Program-made: the position numbers and the translations under genes
Source: Anseranas semipalmata
Lineage: Eukaryota > Chordata > Aves > Anseriformes > Anseranatidae
Direction of reading: 5' to 3'
Assembly (NCBI GenBank): GCA_013399115.1
Contig: VXAA01006455.1
Coordinates: 167,816 to 231,815 of the forward strand
DNA length: 64,000 bases
Notes under the pieces: generated by a model
Database searches by the model: none
Seen by the model: only the letters and a program-made list of their open reading frames with translations
Told to the model about the DNA's origin: nothing
In this document: in pieces, positions 1 to 13,500 of the stretch
How positions within the stretch are numbered: position 1 is the stretch's first letter
How the letters are laid out: the number at the start of each line of letters is the position of its first letter

Positions 1-206
1 AATTACCCTATTGCTATTAGAGAATTCATAGCAAAATCTCTGTGAGTGTGACAAGCTAGTAGAGCATGGAGTTTTCATTATAGAAATTATTTGATTTGAA
101 AGTTTCATCCTGAGGTGTAGAGACAGATACCTTAAATCACAGAAGCCAAAGACAGTGTGGATTTTATAATATTTAAACTTCTGCATGTAAAACTATGCCA
201 TCGTTG

Positions 207-270
207 CTTGTAAATATGCTAAATGCCTCCTGTAGTGTCTTGTAAATATGCTAAGCACCCCCTGTAGTTA
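207..270. repeat. 32-bp tandem duplication, two units
   Basis: Two head-to-tail 32-bp units lie at 207-238 and 239-270. The first 16 bases of each (cttgtaaatatgctaa) are identical and the second halves share ctgtagt. About 26 of 32 positions match. The divergence means this is an old local duplication, not a fresh replication slip. No function is visible. Confidence 0.85.
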
Positions 271-2883
271 GTTCCCCCACTACTATTATAAATGAGAGCA
301 AAGAAAATGTATTTCTTACATTATAGCTTCTTTTCCCAGGTGTAAATCTGCTGTTTTGTTTGGTATTACGAGCTCAGCTGCTTGACTGACAGGTTTCGGA
401 GTTTGCTGTAATTGTGAGCTGTGCTCTCAGTCGCTGTGCTTTGGAGTCAGCAGGGAATGGTACTGCATGCTATTTTTTCAAAGAAAGGGCATTACAGTGC
501 CAACATCTAATAAATCTTGAAATCCTGAAAGCTCCCCCCCACACACCTCATTCCTCTCTTGGTATCTTTCAAATTATCTTAATGGCACAGTTACCTTTAC
601 ATTGCAACATCATAGTCTGAGCTGCTGTAGTTATAATTGTCTTAGCACGCCCATTATAAACCTGGGTTTCTATGTGTTATTGAAAGGTTTGTAGATCTGC
701 CTGGCAGACTGTCTATCAAATGCTGTTCTGCACTTGCTTCCTAATATTAATAACAGTAGAAAAACACTATAGGTAGAAACAGAGAAAATTATTTCCAGTA
801 AAACCTAGTTAAAAACCATGAAAGAAGGGTTGATATATAAATGCTGCATTGGTTAAATGATGCCAGAGCTATCACTGGCCAGCCACAATGGGACAAAGCT
901 GTCCTGGAAAGTGTTTGTGTGGTACAGAGCCCGAGCAGTGCCGCAGGTGTGCCTGACTGCAAGGGGCTGCCTCGCAGTGCATTGAGCCCGCTGACTGCAG
1001 CGTCCCTGTGCCCCAGCCTGCGCTGCCTCCATGGTCTGGCCGCGAGAGCCCTCTCCTGACTCGGGCACCTGGGAGGGCTCTGCTCAGGACACCCCGGTTA
1101 CACGCGGGCTCCTCTGAGGGAGGTTCAGGATGAGCACGATGAGCCCTGAGCGGGTTCCTCGGTTTGCAGAAGGAGGTCTTTCCAAGCCCACAGCGATGAA
1201 ATCAGTTTCGCTCTTCCTATTTCCCCATCATTTGGGAAGGCAGCCCAAGAAGTATTTAGGGGCAGTTTATGGATCAAAGAAGAAAATATTGCTTACTCAT
1301 TGTGCAAGTCTGCTTTTCCCATTGATTTGCACTGGCCAGCAGTATGTTACATAGTTAAATTCAGCTAATTTATAATAATAAAGCTGATTCAGAAATCATT
1401 TATTATGTACTAGAACTGGAATATCCCTATTGAGTAATGTACTGTGGTCAGCAGAATTAATCTGAAATGATGCCAGCTTAACGAAAGAGGACATGGTCAT
1501 AGCTCTGAGTTTAGCCTTTAAATTAATCATTTTCCTTTTCTTCTTTGAAGAACTGCTGTTGCTGTTGAGATGCAGTTTCTGATATTATCTTGACTGCCAT
1601 ATCTTTGCTTTACTGTATTGTTGAAAATTTATTATTTTGCCCAGAATTTATTATTTCAGTTTGTTGTTTGGCAAATGCATGATTCTAGGTCTCTGAGCAG
1701 ACCACACAGTGTAGTCCTACCATCCTGTAGGTTCTGCTAAAATGATATATTTCTCTTATTATGTTCATTAACATATATAGCATACTTTGCATGCCTATTT
1801 AAATACCCTATTTTCTGCTATTTATTATTTTATGTGCTGGTTTTCTGCTTTCAGTATGAGCAAATATAATTGTCTTTATGTACTTTCAGGTGAAGAATGA
1901 TTTACTTACCAGGAAAAAAAAAAAAAAAGGTATCGGGCATAAATAACTTCTGAGTGTGTCTTAACATTCTTATATTTATTATGTGGTTAAGAGAGAGGGC
2001 TGCCTAGTTTAAGAACAAATCTGTGTGGAAAATAGATTGGAAAAAGCACAGCATGTGTCTAGAGAGTTTTCAAAAACACAGTTCTACTTGTGGTGCAAGG
2101 AATGAAGAATTGTAAAATATGTGGTAAAACATAAGCATGTAGAGTGATTTTTTAAATACCAATGGTGTTGACACATATTAAAAATCATACATGCTAATGA
2201 AGACCCAAATGCTAAAGGTCTGTTAGCTGAATAAAATTCTAAATACACTAGAAAATACTCAGAAATACATTTTTAAGGACTTAAGAAACCTGGTGCATTA
2301 CATCTTTCTGCATCCTTTTTTTTTGTGTGTCAGTTGGGACTTCATGTACATTTTTTGTATGCTGTATTGTTTACCTTCAGTTTTCTAGAAAGTAATTCTA
2401 TCATGAGATCTCAGTAGAAATGAGCTAGATTTATTACACTTCTGTAATTAATTACTAATAACTTGTTGCAGTACATTATTTTACCATGCTTTAAGATCGT
2501 TATTGTCTTTGAAGAAAAAGCCTGCAGGGTGCTCTAGCACTCTCTGCTCATACTTCTTCCTGCTTCTATTACACATATCTATTAAATAGTTTAGTCAACA
2601 TTTAGTGCAGTAAATTAGGTGGCTTTTGTAAGGTCAGATATTATTTCCTCTCTAGAGCCTTAAACTTAGCATTGGAGAGGTGTAGGCATTGCAAAACTGC
2701 AATTTTGTGTAGTTCATCTCATTTGGTCTGGATTTTTTGATATTGCTACATGTACAGCTTTAATTTGGTTTGCCTTCTGAACTCAGTCTGGAGTGTATGG
2801 GAAATGCAAACTTGTTCTTTTGGTATTTTTTTTCCCTTATTAATAGAGAAAGCAAGAAGAAGATAAAATTTGGAGAAATTCTG

Positions 2884-2902
2884 ATTTATTTATTTATTTA
2901 TT
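2884..2902. repeat. (ATTT)n microsatellite
   Basis: Nearly five uninterrupted copies of ATTT. It is a simple short tandem repeat in AT-rich sequence, with no adjacent retroelement body that would make it a tail. Confidence 0.9.
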
Positions 2903-3040
2903 AATGAAGAATGGCTACTTTTGAGGTTCTTTTCTTCGTACTAGTTAGAACAGGTCCTTTAACTCCACAAACCTGACTCACTCATCACTTTACTAATTTC
3001 TGAACAGATTCTTCCTACAACTCTTCCTGTTTTTTATTTT

Positions 3041-3057
3041 TTTGTTTGTTTGTTTGT
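3041..3057. repeat. (TTTG)n microsatellite
   Basis: About four copies of TTTG follow a T-rich stretch. It is a simple repeat with no recognised element attached. Confidence 0.85.
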
Positions 3058-3451
3058 CTAGAAGTCACCTGAATAAGAAAAATATTTATAACCTTTTTTC
3101 AACTAAATCATGCTTCCTGAAAAAGGTGGAGTGTCGCAATTGAACATTACTAGTTTGTAAAAAATGTTGTTAGGTTTAGAATCCAAGCTCTTTGAAATTT
3201 GAGAATATTCCTGTTTAGGTGCTTTTCAGTATATGAATACTGATTCTTGGTACATGCTAGAGTGATATGTTAGTTAAAACCAGTGATGAAGTCAAGAATA
3301 TGAACGAAGAATATTCCTTCCTTTTTACTGTATAATTTTTGTTCTTCCTATTCTGGCTTTCAAGATAATCACTGATGCTTTCCAAAAACTTTGCAGTCGC
3401 ATGACAGCCTAAAAGATGTGAATTACTGGACAAAATCTGGAAAGACTTTGG

Positions 3452-3481
3452 AGTCCCTTGGCCCCTCCAGTATCTGAAGAT
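3452..3481. repeat. Dispersed 30-bp repeat, copy A
   Basis: This 30-bp segment, with core cttggcccctccagt, recurs at 4,055-4,084 in the same orientation with about 27 of 30 positions identical. The two copies are about 600 bp apart and their flanks do not obviously align. It may be a conserved piece of an eroded repeat family or a short segmental duplication. Confidence 0.8.
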
Positions 3482-4054
3482 ACTTTTTGGTTTCATCAAA
3501 AAGTAACTTTGTTACTAGTTGTTTACAACATGTGTTACATTTCAATGAATCTGCGCTTTTTAGTATGGGTAATTGTATTGGTTGTTACTCTCAATGCTGG
3601 ATATTTTGTTTGGCTATGATTTACCTTGCTAATCTGTGCAGCGGTCCACTCTAAAACTCTTTGTCTTCCTGAACTCTACATTTCCATTCAGTCTTCTGAA
3701 TCTGTCCCCATGCCTCATGGCTTTTTCCTTCATTTCACTTGATTTTCTTCGTATTAACATCAATCTTTGTTGTAATACCTTCCATTAGTGCTCCAAAGTG
3801 TGTAAACATGCTATTATTCTACTAGCTTTTCCTGGTGTCTTGGCACAGGTCGGTTCAAGTGATAATGCAATTTAAGCAATTTACAACAACTTGTCAGCCC
3901 TACCCAGAGAGTTATGGCAGTTGCTGTGCCCTTTCTTTCCTCCTTTTACTCAATTTAGATGTTCAAAAGTGTTCATACCCGAGCCTCAGGCCTGCCCAGG
4001 CAGCAGAGGAACTGGGCCTTGAGGCCTAGCGGCAGTGGTGGGTACGGAGCTCCA

Positions 4055-4084
4055 AGTCTCTTGGCCCCTCCAGTGTCTGGAGAT
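4055..4084. repeat. Dispersed 30-bp repeat, copy B
   Basis: Second copy of the segment at 3,452-3,481, in direct orientation. The differences are transitions (C/T and A/G), which fits age-related decay. It sits at the right edge of a small GC-rich pocket. Confidence 0.8.
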
Positions 4085-5009
4085 GTGTCCTTGAAGAGAA
4101 ATATGATTAGTAATTATTTACACTAAATAGCTCCCTAAATGCCTTAAATGTAGTATCTGCTTAGAAGAGCAGTCCACTGATATATGTTCATATAGTTTTA
4201 TTATATGGTATATATTTCATAAACAAAAAAGACAGTGGGCGCATTAGTGTTGAACAGCACCTTCTCCCACCTTTCTCATCTCAACTTTCTATTTAAAAGC
4301 TTTTAATAAATCTTTGATAAACAGAACCTCTCAGTTCACTCAGAATATTTTTTAAATTTTTTTTCTTAACTGGTGGAGATCAGTTCTGGCCTGCTGGTGC
4401 GATGTTGGTAAACGTGATATGAAGATTTTAATCGGCCGCCTGTGCCCGCTGGCAGGGACAGCCTGCTCTGGCAACCTCCTGCTGGCTCACTGGTCCCTCA
4501 GCAGCTCTGAGGAAACTGTGGTCGCTCTGTCTGCCAAGTTTTTGCTGTGTGTATCAATGTATAAGCTGGCAGGGTGCTGAAGACTGATTCTATCTTTTTC
4601 TTCCTACCACAGATCACTTAGCCTTATTTATAATGCAGCTTCCTTCTCTTCATGTGTCTCTGCATCTACAGAGGGAAGAAAAGCAGTAAATAATTTCTTT
4701 TTTACTGCTTTTACTTGATTTTCTAATTTGTGGTACTATGCCCAGGCCCTGAACCTTTTACAAGCTGTTACGTGCACTGCTTTGGGTCTTATTTGTGCTG
4801 ACACTTTGGGCTCTAAGTTTCTACTTTTTCCTTTTGTCTATCAGCATCTGAAATGTTTACTTCACTGCTTCCCCCTTCCATGGGATATCTACCAAAAGAG
4901 TATTTTAGATGTGAAATGAATAATGCCCCTATCCTCCATTCAAGCCGACTTCCTTGCGCAATTTCGCTGTTGATGCAAGCTGCTCCTTTTCTTTCGCTGA
5001 ACCCATCAC

Positions 5010-5185
5010 CCATCGCTGCACACGTGTTCACCCAAGTGCCCCGTCCCCTGGCCGTTTGGGCCAGCCGGGGGCTGGCAGGGGGGCCAAGGTCCCCGCGCTC
5101 CTCATGTCCCCAGGGCCGCGGTGCTGCTGGGGAACTGGTTCGAGCTCGGCAGAGGAGGAGGTGGCACAGGTACCAGCCTGGGAAT
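5010..5185. other. Short GC- and CpG-rich patch
   Basis: Roughly 175 bp of strongly GC-rich sequence with about nine CpG dinucleotides stands out from AT-rich flanks. Overlapping open frames on both strands (up to 160 codons on the minus strand, 140 on the plus) arise because stop codons are rare at this composition. None shows a recognisable domain. It is too short for a standard CpG island and no core promoter motif was found. Bird genomes contain many such GC spikes. Confidence 0.6.
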
Positions 5186-6201
5186 AGGGTCTGGGGCATT
5201 GCTGTGAGCTGCTCTGCAGCCTGGTGCTTGTACTCACACCTGATTTTAAACAAGGGAGCAATCGATTTGCAGTGAGTGTGTTTAAAGATAGGCAATTATG
5301 TCAAAGTTTGCTTTGGTGGAAACTTCCACAGAAGTTTTTCAACTAATTCAAGAAAAAAATTAATGGGGTAGTAGGTGTTGTGCTGTGTATTTTTCTTTTT
5401 GCAAGCAAAGTGAGCGCAGGCTAGCCATTAGAATGAGAAATTGTGCGTTGCTTCAAGCCTTCTTTTATTTCTTTGATTTTGCAAATATCATGTCATTTGC
5501 TGTAGACAAAGCCATCTGTACATTTCTAACCCAAGTGACGAAAGCAAACATCGCTGCCAGTCCCCTGACCTCCGAAGTCATGTGTGTCTCAGTTACCCAA
5601 TTCCATTTTACAAAGCAATATGCAGAGTGTTGTACTGGCTGTTAGGGTAAAATTTGGAATCAGTTCCTGCTTGTAAATTTACAGGAACATGTTGCGCTTC
5701 TGTATTATAATCAAGCACAGAGATGAGAATCATACAAGTTTTGCTGAGTTAATGTCCTATGCAAAAATCAGACCAAATTTTCAGCTGATGGATTCTAGTG
5801 TGTCTTTATTAAAATAATTTTGTTTTTCCACATTACACCAGAAGCAATAAATTCTTCAGTATCACTATGAGGTAATAAATAATGTGTGAATCTCTGTGTT
5901 ACAAAGTAGAAAAAGAAAGGATCCAGAGGTAGAAAATGAAAATTTGGTGATAACATTAAAGATGCAACAAACAAACAAGTGAAGGAACTGTTATACTTGC
6001 AGTTATTATCTAAATAGAAAATTGATAGAAGTCTACCAACAACTGGTAATGTAAAATAAAGGAATGAGATGGACATGATGCAAAGGCAGAAATATTATTG
6101 GAAATCAAGACAATTTAAACAAAATATTCTTTAAAAGTTATGAGCGCTGTTTTTCAGAACACATAATTTTCCCATGGTATGCACTGTTCCCAGTGGAGCG
6201 G

Positions 6202-6225
6202 AGTTTATTTAAGTTTAAATAAACT
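6202..6225. other. 24-bp near-perfect palindrome
   Basis: Two 11-bp arms (agtttatttaa and ttaaataaact) are exact reverse complements separated by 2 bp. Transcribed RNA could form a short AT-only hairpin, and as duplex DNA it is a dyad. AT-rich palindromes this long can arise by chance in such sequence, and no protein-binding motif is recognised. Confidence 0.85.
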
Positions 6226-9200
6226 AAGTATATATGGAAATCTGTCTCATGGAACATATGCTTGTGTGCTCCTCACACATCTGCCTTCATACGAACACAT
6301 TATAAGATTAGTGAGATCGGGTGGGAGGACTGAGAAGAAATACTGCCAGTGCCCATAAAAATAGCAATGAGGAGGTACTCTAGTAGCATATAGTGGAGAT
6401 GAGGAGATTTTCAGCTAAAGGAATAAATTCTGTCCTTTTGAGTGGAGATGTTGGACGTTTGTGCAGGGGATCTGCTTCTGGGCTGTGAGGCAGAGGAGTT
6501 GAGCTGGCGCAGGGCAGGTGGACATCCCCCGTCTTGATGGGCTGGATGCACACAGGCCTCCACGTGCTGCCTCGTGATGTCTTGTGAAACACATGCAAGT
6601 CTCTTCTTTTTTAACTTAGGAGAAATATTTTGGTTGCAAAACACGTAGCTGCATATTCGCTTACACTTCCCAAGCGTGCGAATGCATGGGGTGAGATGGA
6701 TGACAGTAATTTTCGCAGCTTAAGTTGCCACTTTATCACGAGGAAGCAAATAGCATCCATACAATGTACATGCTATTGTTGAGTTTGTTCTTCCTGTAGT
6801 ATTCGACTGCAGTTAAGGCCCATCAAATCTCATTTATGACTCCGTATATCTCGAGACTCTATTTATGTCAGATTTAGGGTATGTAATTCACTAGTGGCTG
6901 CATTCACAGCAGCATGCTCCAGATAGGCGAGCAGCTGCTGGCTGCTGCCACGGATGCCATCCTCGGATGGGAATGCGGGCCAAGAACATCTGCATAGGCA
7001 GGAAAGCTTGAATTCCTAGCGCTGAAGGAGGTGTCTGATTCAACAAAGGGTTTTTCTTTATTAATTCCTACCGAAGATTGGATTTTGCTGTTCGTTAATC
7101 TCATTAGATCAGACCAAATGCTTTCTGTTAATGTGATTCGTACTAGGAAAAAACCTACATTAATAAAAGCCTAAGCAAAATGCTTATGACTGATTAGAGA
7201 ACACAGTTCTTTAATTGTTAAAGGACCTATTGGATCCTGACATGTTTTATATCCTGTTTCTTGTAACAAAGGGGGATAGAGATGTTAATGCAAAGTTCTA
7301 AGTACACTGAAAATGATTAATGATTGCCTGAAATACTGACTTGAAATTTCAGCATTGAAAATGTTTCAAGTAGCTGCCATTTTCATTCATTAAGAAAGCA
7401 GGGATAGTAAAAAATACACATCATATATGTAGATACTTTGTTTTTTTGCCATGGTCAGTTTGGAACTCCATTGTCCATTTTGCAGCCTGTACCTGTCATT
7501 TGATCGAGGGATCTGCTAAGAAAGTATCTCAGTTAAGTTTTAAAGAAATGATCACTCAGATGATGCGCTCTCTTGGGTCTCTGCAATTCTACGTTGGTTC
7601 TCATGCACCAAGTATCTACACCATAGTGTCAGTGACGATGGTTTTGAATGCACAGCTGGGTGTGCACTGTTCAGCGCGTACCACATCCCCTCTGGGCATG
7701 AGGACATGAGCGTGCTGCAGCTGCACGCTCACAGCCTGTGCCCAGGGCTCTGTGGGTTCTCAGGTGCCCGAACCCCCTTGGTTTCACAGGAAAAAATGCA
7801 TCTTAGACTTAGGCATTTCTATTTCTCCTATGCCCAAAATAATAGCTATTAAAAATACAAAGTGTGGCTGCCATGGCTGTCTGTGAATGTATACAACATT
7901 AGTGGTATAAAATTAATTTTTCGCTTTTAGCAATCTGATAGAGGTGGAGAGGAGCTGTATTTATTTGTTCTACTACAGCAGCTCTTCTGAGCAGATGCTT
8001 TAACTGTAAGAAGGGGAAATTTCTCAAACCGTTTGGTGTCCTTTTTTACAGAGGGCCTAATATCTTGCCTATCAATGATTTTAAGGAACATGGGAATTAA
8101 TGTATATTACAATATGCTGATAAACTTGGAAAGTGGTTACTGTTACAATGTGATTTTTAGAAATGAATGCAGTCTGTGTTTCAAGTCTGCCACAGCCAAA
8201 AGCTAACCTAATGATAAACAGCAAGCAGCGACAAGCATTTAGAAGGATTTATTAACCTGAATTTCTGCTACAAAAAGATCTTAAAGCTGTCATATGTCTT
8301 GATGAGGATAATCTATAGAAAACACCTCTGTAATCTAATTTGACAAATTGTTTGCTGAGCTATTTTTTATATTTTGTCCTTACATGTGCAATATGTACAG
8401 TAATCCCAATTTACATTCTTTTTTTTTTTTTTTTTTCTTCTCATACAAAACCTGAACATTTGCTTTTGAATGCCATGCTTGGGTGACGAAACAGTGTGGT
8501 CCCTCCAGATGAAATCTTGCTCTCAACTTTCCTTCTGTAGTGCCAGCAGCCCTGGTTTTGCAGCCATTGCGCAAGCACGCTCCCCCTAATGCATGTCAGG
8601 AGACATTGCTTGCATGGCACTGCAGTGTGCTCTATGGACTAAACCGTCTTATCTTGCCCTATATAGTTAGCTAGGAACATGTAATAATATCATTTGTTGG
8701 AGACAGAGTTGCAGCTGACACTGTTTTCTCCCTGGAAGACCAGAGGTCTCCTCTTCTGCTACCACAGGAGAACATTTCAAGTGGTCAATAAAAGATGAGG
8801 TATCTTTTCTGTGAGCTAGCTATGCATGACTGTTGTTTGCTCACGTTATCACATCAGCTTTGAAAATACTGTCATTCATCTTCCAAGTATGTGAAAAAGG
8901 CAAAGAACCGCCCTACCCACTCCCACTGCTCCACGCAGGCGCACCACGCGGCTTTGCAGCTGCACGGCCTCGGCGGCATGTGGTTTTGGGCTGCGTGTGC
9001 ATTGCAGACGGGTCAGGAATGTGAGACAGAGCGCTGGGACTGATTTTGGAGAAATCATCAAACAGTTGGTGATTTTTAGCCCAAAAGAGATTAAGGGCGA
9101 GGTGCTGTGATAGTCTCCATTTGAAAGATGAATGCTCAGGAAATACAAGGGCGGGAAAATGAAAGGGGGAGGAGGAGGGTGAGGGGAACCTCTGGATATA

Positions 9201-10106
9201 CTCAGGCTATCAAATTACAGACAGCTTTGTGAGAAAGGAGTTATGAACTGCTCTAAGAAGCAGCAATACGATAGAAAGAAAAGATATAATAAAAGATTTC
9301 TGCATCTGAAGAAAAAATTTTTTACTGAACTTAATTTTGTTTTGAATATTGACAGAAATTATGCATCGTGTGACAACAGGGCTTTTCAGACTCCTCTGGA
9401 AATTTGCATGCTAAATCATACTTTAATCAGTGATAATTCATTTAGAAAATCTCGTAGGCACGGGACTTCCTGAAATGAGATCATATACTCTTTGGGGAAC
9501 ATAGTCCTTGTCCTGAGGAAAAAAAAAAAAAAAAAAAGGCATTAAGCTATTTTATATCATTCTGATCTGGCATTTCAGTGGAAGTTGAAGAATAATGGCC
9601 GTGTCTTACATCTCTGAGAACCTGCATTACACAGATCCTCTGTATGCTTCCTTATGGGCTGTTGTGCTACCAAAAGATGTTCCTTGTGTAATATCCATGA
9701 TGCCCAGCTCTAGCACAGCTTGTCTTCAAATTTGGACCCAGCTGGAACAGGAGCTTTTATGCAACCCCTTAATCTGTCCAACCACTTTACTTGGAGAGGC
9801 TGTGTTAGAAATAAGGGTAAGAGAAATTTGCCTTCTTGAGAGATCCTTGAAAAGGTTCCCACAAGACATAATCTGCAAAAGATGCAAGGGAATTTTTCTG
9901 TGTGAGAGTGGATTTCCGTCACTGCAAAACAACGTTTTTACTGGTCTGTGGTGGTATCCAGCGCATATTAGCACTTGACTAATTACAAATACAGAAAGGA
10001 TATTTACTGTGGGCTTGAAGTGTAAACAATTGAATGCAACTGTGTTAGCTTCATGACATTTGTGTTTGTTTTGTTGATCTGTAGGCTCCAAGCCAAGAGG
10101 TACATT

Positions 10107-10146
10107 AAAACAAAACAAAACAAAACAAAAATAACAACAACAAAAC
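10107..10146. repeat. (AAAAC)n / (AAC)n compound microsatellite
   Basis: Several copies of AAAAC run into AAC repeats. A similar compound array lies 400 bp downstream at 10,506-10,532, and another of the same composition at about 44,779-44,819. These are simple repeats with no identifiable retroelement upstream. Confidence 0.9.
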
Positions 10147-10505
10147 CAGCCAGACAGGAAAAACACTAGATGATAATAAGTATTTTATTTGCAAGAATAA
10201 AATACAACGTCTTAAAATCAGTTAAAATCACATCTGTTCTTAATAACTTTGTCAGATATCTTTTTAAATCTCTTCAGTCCATTCATAAAAAAAATAAAAT
10301 GAACCCCAAATTCTTCCACATTTTTTAAAGACAGAATGGAAGAAATAGAAGATTATTAAGGAAATCTGAATTTGAAGAGTTGGGCCCAACTGCGATACAG
10401 CAACATACCAGCTCTCTAAATTTCTTTTAGCTCTTGTATCTTTGGTAGAGTACTGAAAAATTGCTTTCCTCATTTTTAAAATCAAGTAAGTGTAATTTGT
10501 TTGGG

Positions 10506-10532
10506 AAAACAAAACAAAACAACAACAACAAA
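10506..10532. repeat. (AAAAC)n / (AAC)n compound microsatellite
   Basis: This array has the same unit order (AAAAC then AAC) as the one at 10,107-10,146. The intervening 360 bp is not visibly duplicated, so independent origin is as likely as a shared one. Confidence 0.85.
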
Positions 10533-13500
10533 CACCCCCATATTGCTTCTTGGTTTGCCATATGTTTTTCATTTGTTAGCTTGTATTGTTCAGTTCTTGT
10601 TCTTCCTAGGGTTAGAAGCATTAGGGGTAGGTATGACTTTTCACCACACCATCTCTCCGTATTTAGATAGTGGATGTCTCTATTGTCATGGGAACAGACC
10701 AAAACCAGGACGCAGCTGGAGCTGCTTTGTGACGTGGTTTCTCTTTACTCTGAATGTTGCAGGTTGGACCAAACTCATCCTGTGGTTTCAGCAGACTTGC
10801 ATGGTAGCTCTGAATGGCAGACAGATAAGGGTGTCTGGCAAAGCACCTGGGGCAGATATGGAAACAGCTTTCCAGTCCTGCACTCAAGAAACTGTAGCTT
10901 TTAGAGTTGATATTGTAATTCTCATGAAAATGAGCAAAGCTTTAAATGGGAATTTGTTCCAACATATGAACTAAGAAAGTGTAGTTTTAGGGTTCAGATT
11001 TGGACTCCTCTCTAATTACTGTGCAGCATGGAAATGATGGAGGTGGATGCTCCTGGAGATTGTCACTCTCTGAGAGTAAAGACGAATCATTAAATTCATG
11101 GGAGCATTCAGCTCTCCCTTTTGTGCAGATGTATTCTTGGCAGCGGAAAAAGTGCCGCCCTCTTAAGTGGGTATATTCCTAACAGTCAATATGTGATCAT
11201 AAGATGAACAATTGCAGTATATTTCATTATCATTCTCTTCACTGCATTTTTTTCTTTTTTAAACAAAGACTTTAATAGCAAGTTTATTTTTTTTAATACA
11301 TACTGTGGAATGTACTGAAAATCTACAGGTGCTTAATGAATTTTTTAATTTAGAGTATAAGTAGTACTAAGGAACCATTAATTTTGCAACAGACATACCT
11401 AAAATAGCCTTGTAATTTTTAGGAATTATTTAAACCAGCAGACAGCCTTCTGCTTTTTTACATTCTCTATTAAGCTACTACTTGAAATACCTCAGAGGAA
11501 AAGGTTTCTGTAACAAATTTTTGAAATGTAGCAATGCTTTACATTGTATAACAAGTCACAAATAGAAACTCTATTCTGAAGTGTTTGATGCCTTGAGAAC
11601 GAGCCAAGATTTTCGTACGAAGTTTTGATATCTGTGCTTCCCAGAGAGCTGCTGTGGCTGATCCAGAACAAAACTGGGTGCGTGCAAGGGGTTGCTCACT
11701 GCAGCAGAAGACCTGCCCAGCATAAAACCTATCACTCCTGCACCACGCATGTGTTGCTCCACCAGATGTGTCCAACAGGAGAGGGGATGCGGTGGCTGCC
11801 GTGTGTTCACATCCCTGTGCCGCGTCCCTTCCACGCCGCCAGGACGCGGCAAGCGGGATGGCTCTTCTGGCACGACTGCAGGAAGTGGCCTCATCCAGCA
11901 CTTGGTCAAGTTGCTGTCGTGCAAAGTGGCAGAAAACCTGCGGCCACGGGTTAAGAGAGCTGGTTCAGCTTTGCTGATGGAAGTAAAACCTTCGGTTAGC
12001 TCTCAGTCAGCAGATCTGACTGTGTATGCGCAGGGAGAAGATTTGCTACATGATTTAACTTTATTTTTAATTTTTCACAATTGATTTTTACCCTGGCACT
12101 ACATTTAAATGGGGGTTAGGGTACTGTTTAGCTCAGATGGAGTGAGCATAACCCAGTGAAAGTTATCTTTGTACCCTGGGAAGCATCCTGCTGTGATGGT
12201 GAACAAAACGGGTGATGTTTTTGTTGCAGCAGCAGTAATCTTGTATTTTGGTGAAGGAGAGGGCACTGTCACTTCAGTTCAGTGAGCTCTCTCTGGGAAT
12301 CATTACCATGTTTGCCTATGCTGTTTTTTAAGACAGGTAGAGCATTAATGGATACTGGGAAGAAAACATGATCTGATACCATTTTGAGCACCCTACCAAA
12401 ATGAGAAGCAAACTTTTGTCAACCCATTTGGTATGTTTTGTAGTTATGCAATAAAAGCTAGACTAGCATGTGGGCTGGTTCAGGGCCAGGAGATAAGTTC
12501 TCATCCAGGGAAGATTTTTCTACTTATTGATTTATTTTTGCCCTTCCACATAGACTGACTGTATAAAATACCTTCAGTGTGCCCTGCTTACCACTCTGGT
12601 GTTTTCAGCAATTTGCTCTCTGTCTCTAGGGTTACACTGTCAGCTGCAATAAAGCCTCATTGCTGCCAGTTCTCAGTTTATTGAGAGTTCTTAGATATTT
12701 AGTGTCCAGTTTCCTGCACCTCAGTCTTGTGCAAGCCATGTGGGACATTTCTGAGCAAGAAATGTGTGTGGCTGATCCCTGCACAGAGGTAATAAAATAC
12801 AGAGCTAAGGATTGTCTCTTGACAGGCAAGTTCAGCTAACTTTCTTTTTTTCTTGCTTTGTGCAAATGTTTGGCCTTTATGATTCAGAGGAAAGCTTGAA
12901 AATGTTGTCCAAGTGAACCGTTATGAATCAATAGCCAAATAACAGGAATCTCAGCTTTATTACTCATAGAAAAATCCTTGTGATTTTTAATGGGTTTCTT
13001 TACTTGTTTCCTTTTCAAGGAAAATGGAAAAAATCTGCAATTTTTGATTGCAGCTGCTGTTTCTTCATGACCTTTTGGGAACTGGGCAGATTAGATCCTG
13101 GTCTGGCCTCAAAAATGCAGACACAGACATACAACAGCTGAGAAGTACTGCACTGTGGGCAGCCCTGCTGTATGTTGTCTGCTCTTTGTAATGAATCCAG
13201 GATGTTTCCTGAAGCCTTTCTGGGAATTTGTTAAAAAAAAAAAAAATACTCCAATGGCAAGGTTGCTCCTGGTACAGCTTCCAGCCAGGCCAGGTTGAGG
13301 TTAAGCTGCCTCATGCCCCTGTCCCCATTTAAGTTTTGAAACAAGCAGTGTGTTGAAGGTTGGGCAGTTAGGCAGCTCATAAACATTGAGCAGTTTAAAT
13401 AGAAACAAGCTGCAGAGGATTTGGGGACTGCGTTCTGCATCTTGGCTATTTGTGGTGTTAGGAAGTAATGAGGGTATTACCATTCTTCACTGAGCCCCAG

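Larger units (their letters stand above)
1..5009. other. AT-rich non-coding block without recognisable genes
   Basis: No exon, RNA gene or transposon could be recognised in this block. It is AT-rich single-copy sequence with many scattered stop codons, and its open frames are all under 85 codons apart from the edges of the GC patch to the right. A modest GC-rich pocket lies around 960-1,130 and another around 3,980-4,080. Separately listed features are the 32-bp tandem duplication near the left edge, two tetranucleotide runs and a 30-bp dispersed duplicate pair. A short A run is present near 1,913-1,928. This is either intron or intergenic DNA. Confidence 0.75.

Noticed and set aside
4813..5295. 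Overlapping 160- and 140-codon open frames on opposite strands
   Set aside because: Both exist only because the 5.0-5.2 kb patch is GC-rich. Long frames on both strands at once are a composition effect.
9519..9537. A19 run considered as the tail of a processed pseudogene
   Set aside because: There is no polyadenylation signal, coding remnant or target-site duplication around it.
10501..10974. 157-codon plus-strand open frame
   Set aside because: It starts inside an AAAAC microsatellite and has no recognisable domain or codon-usage bias.
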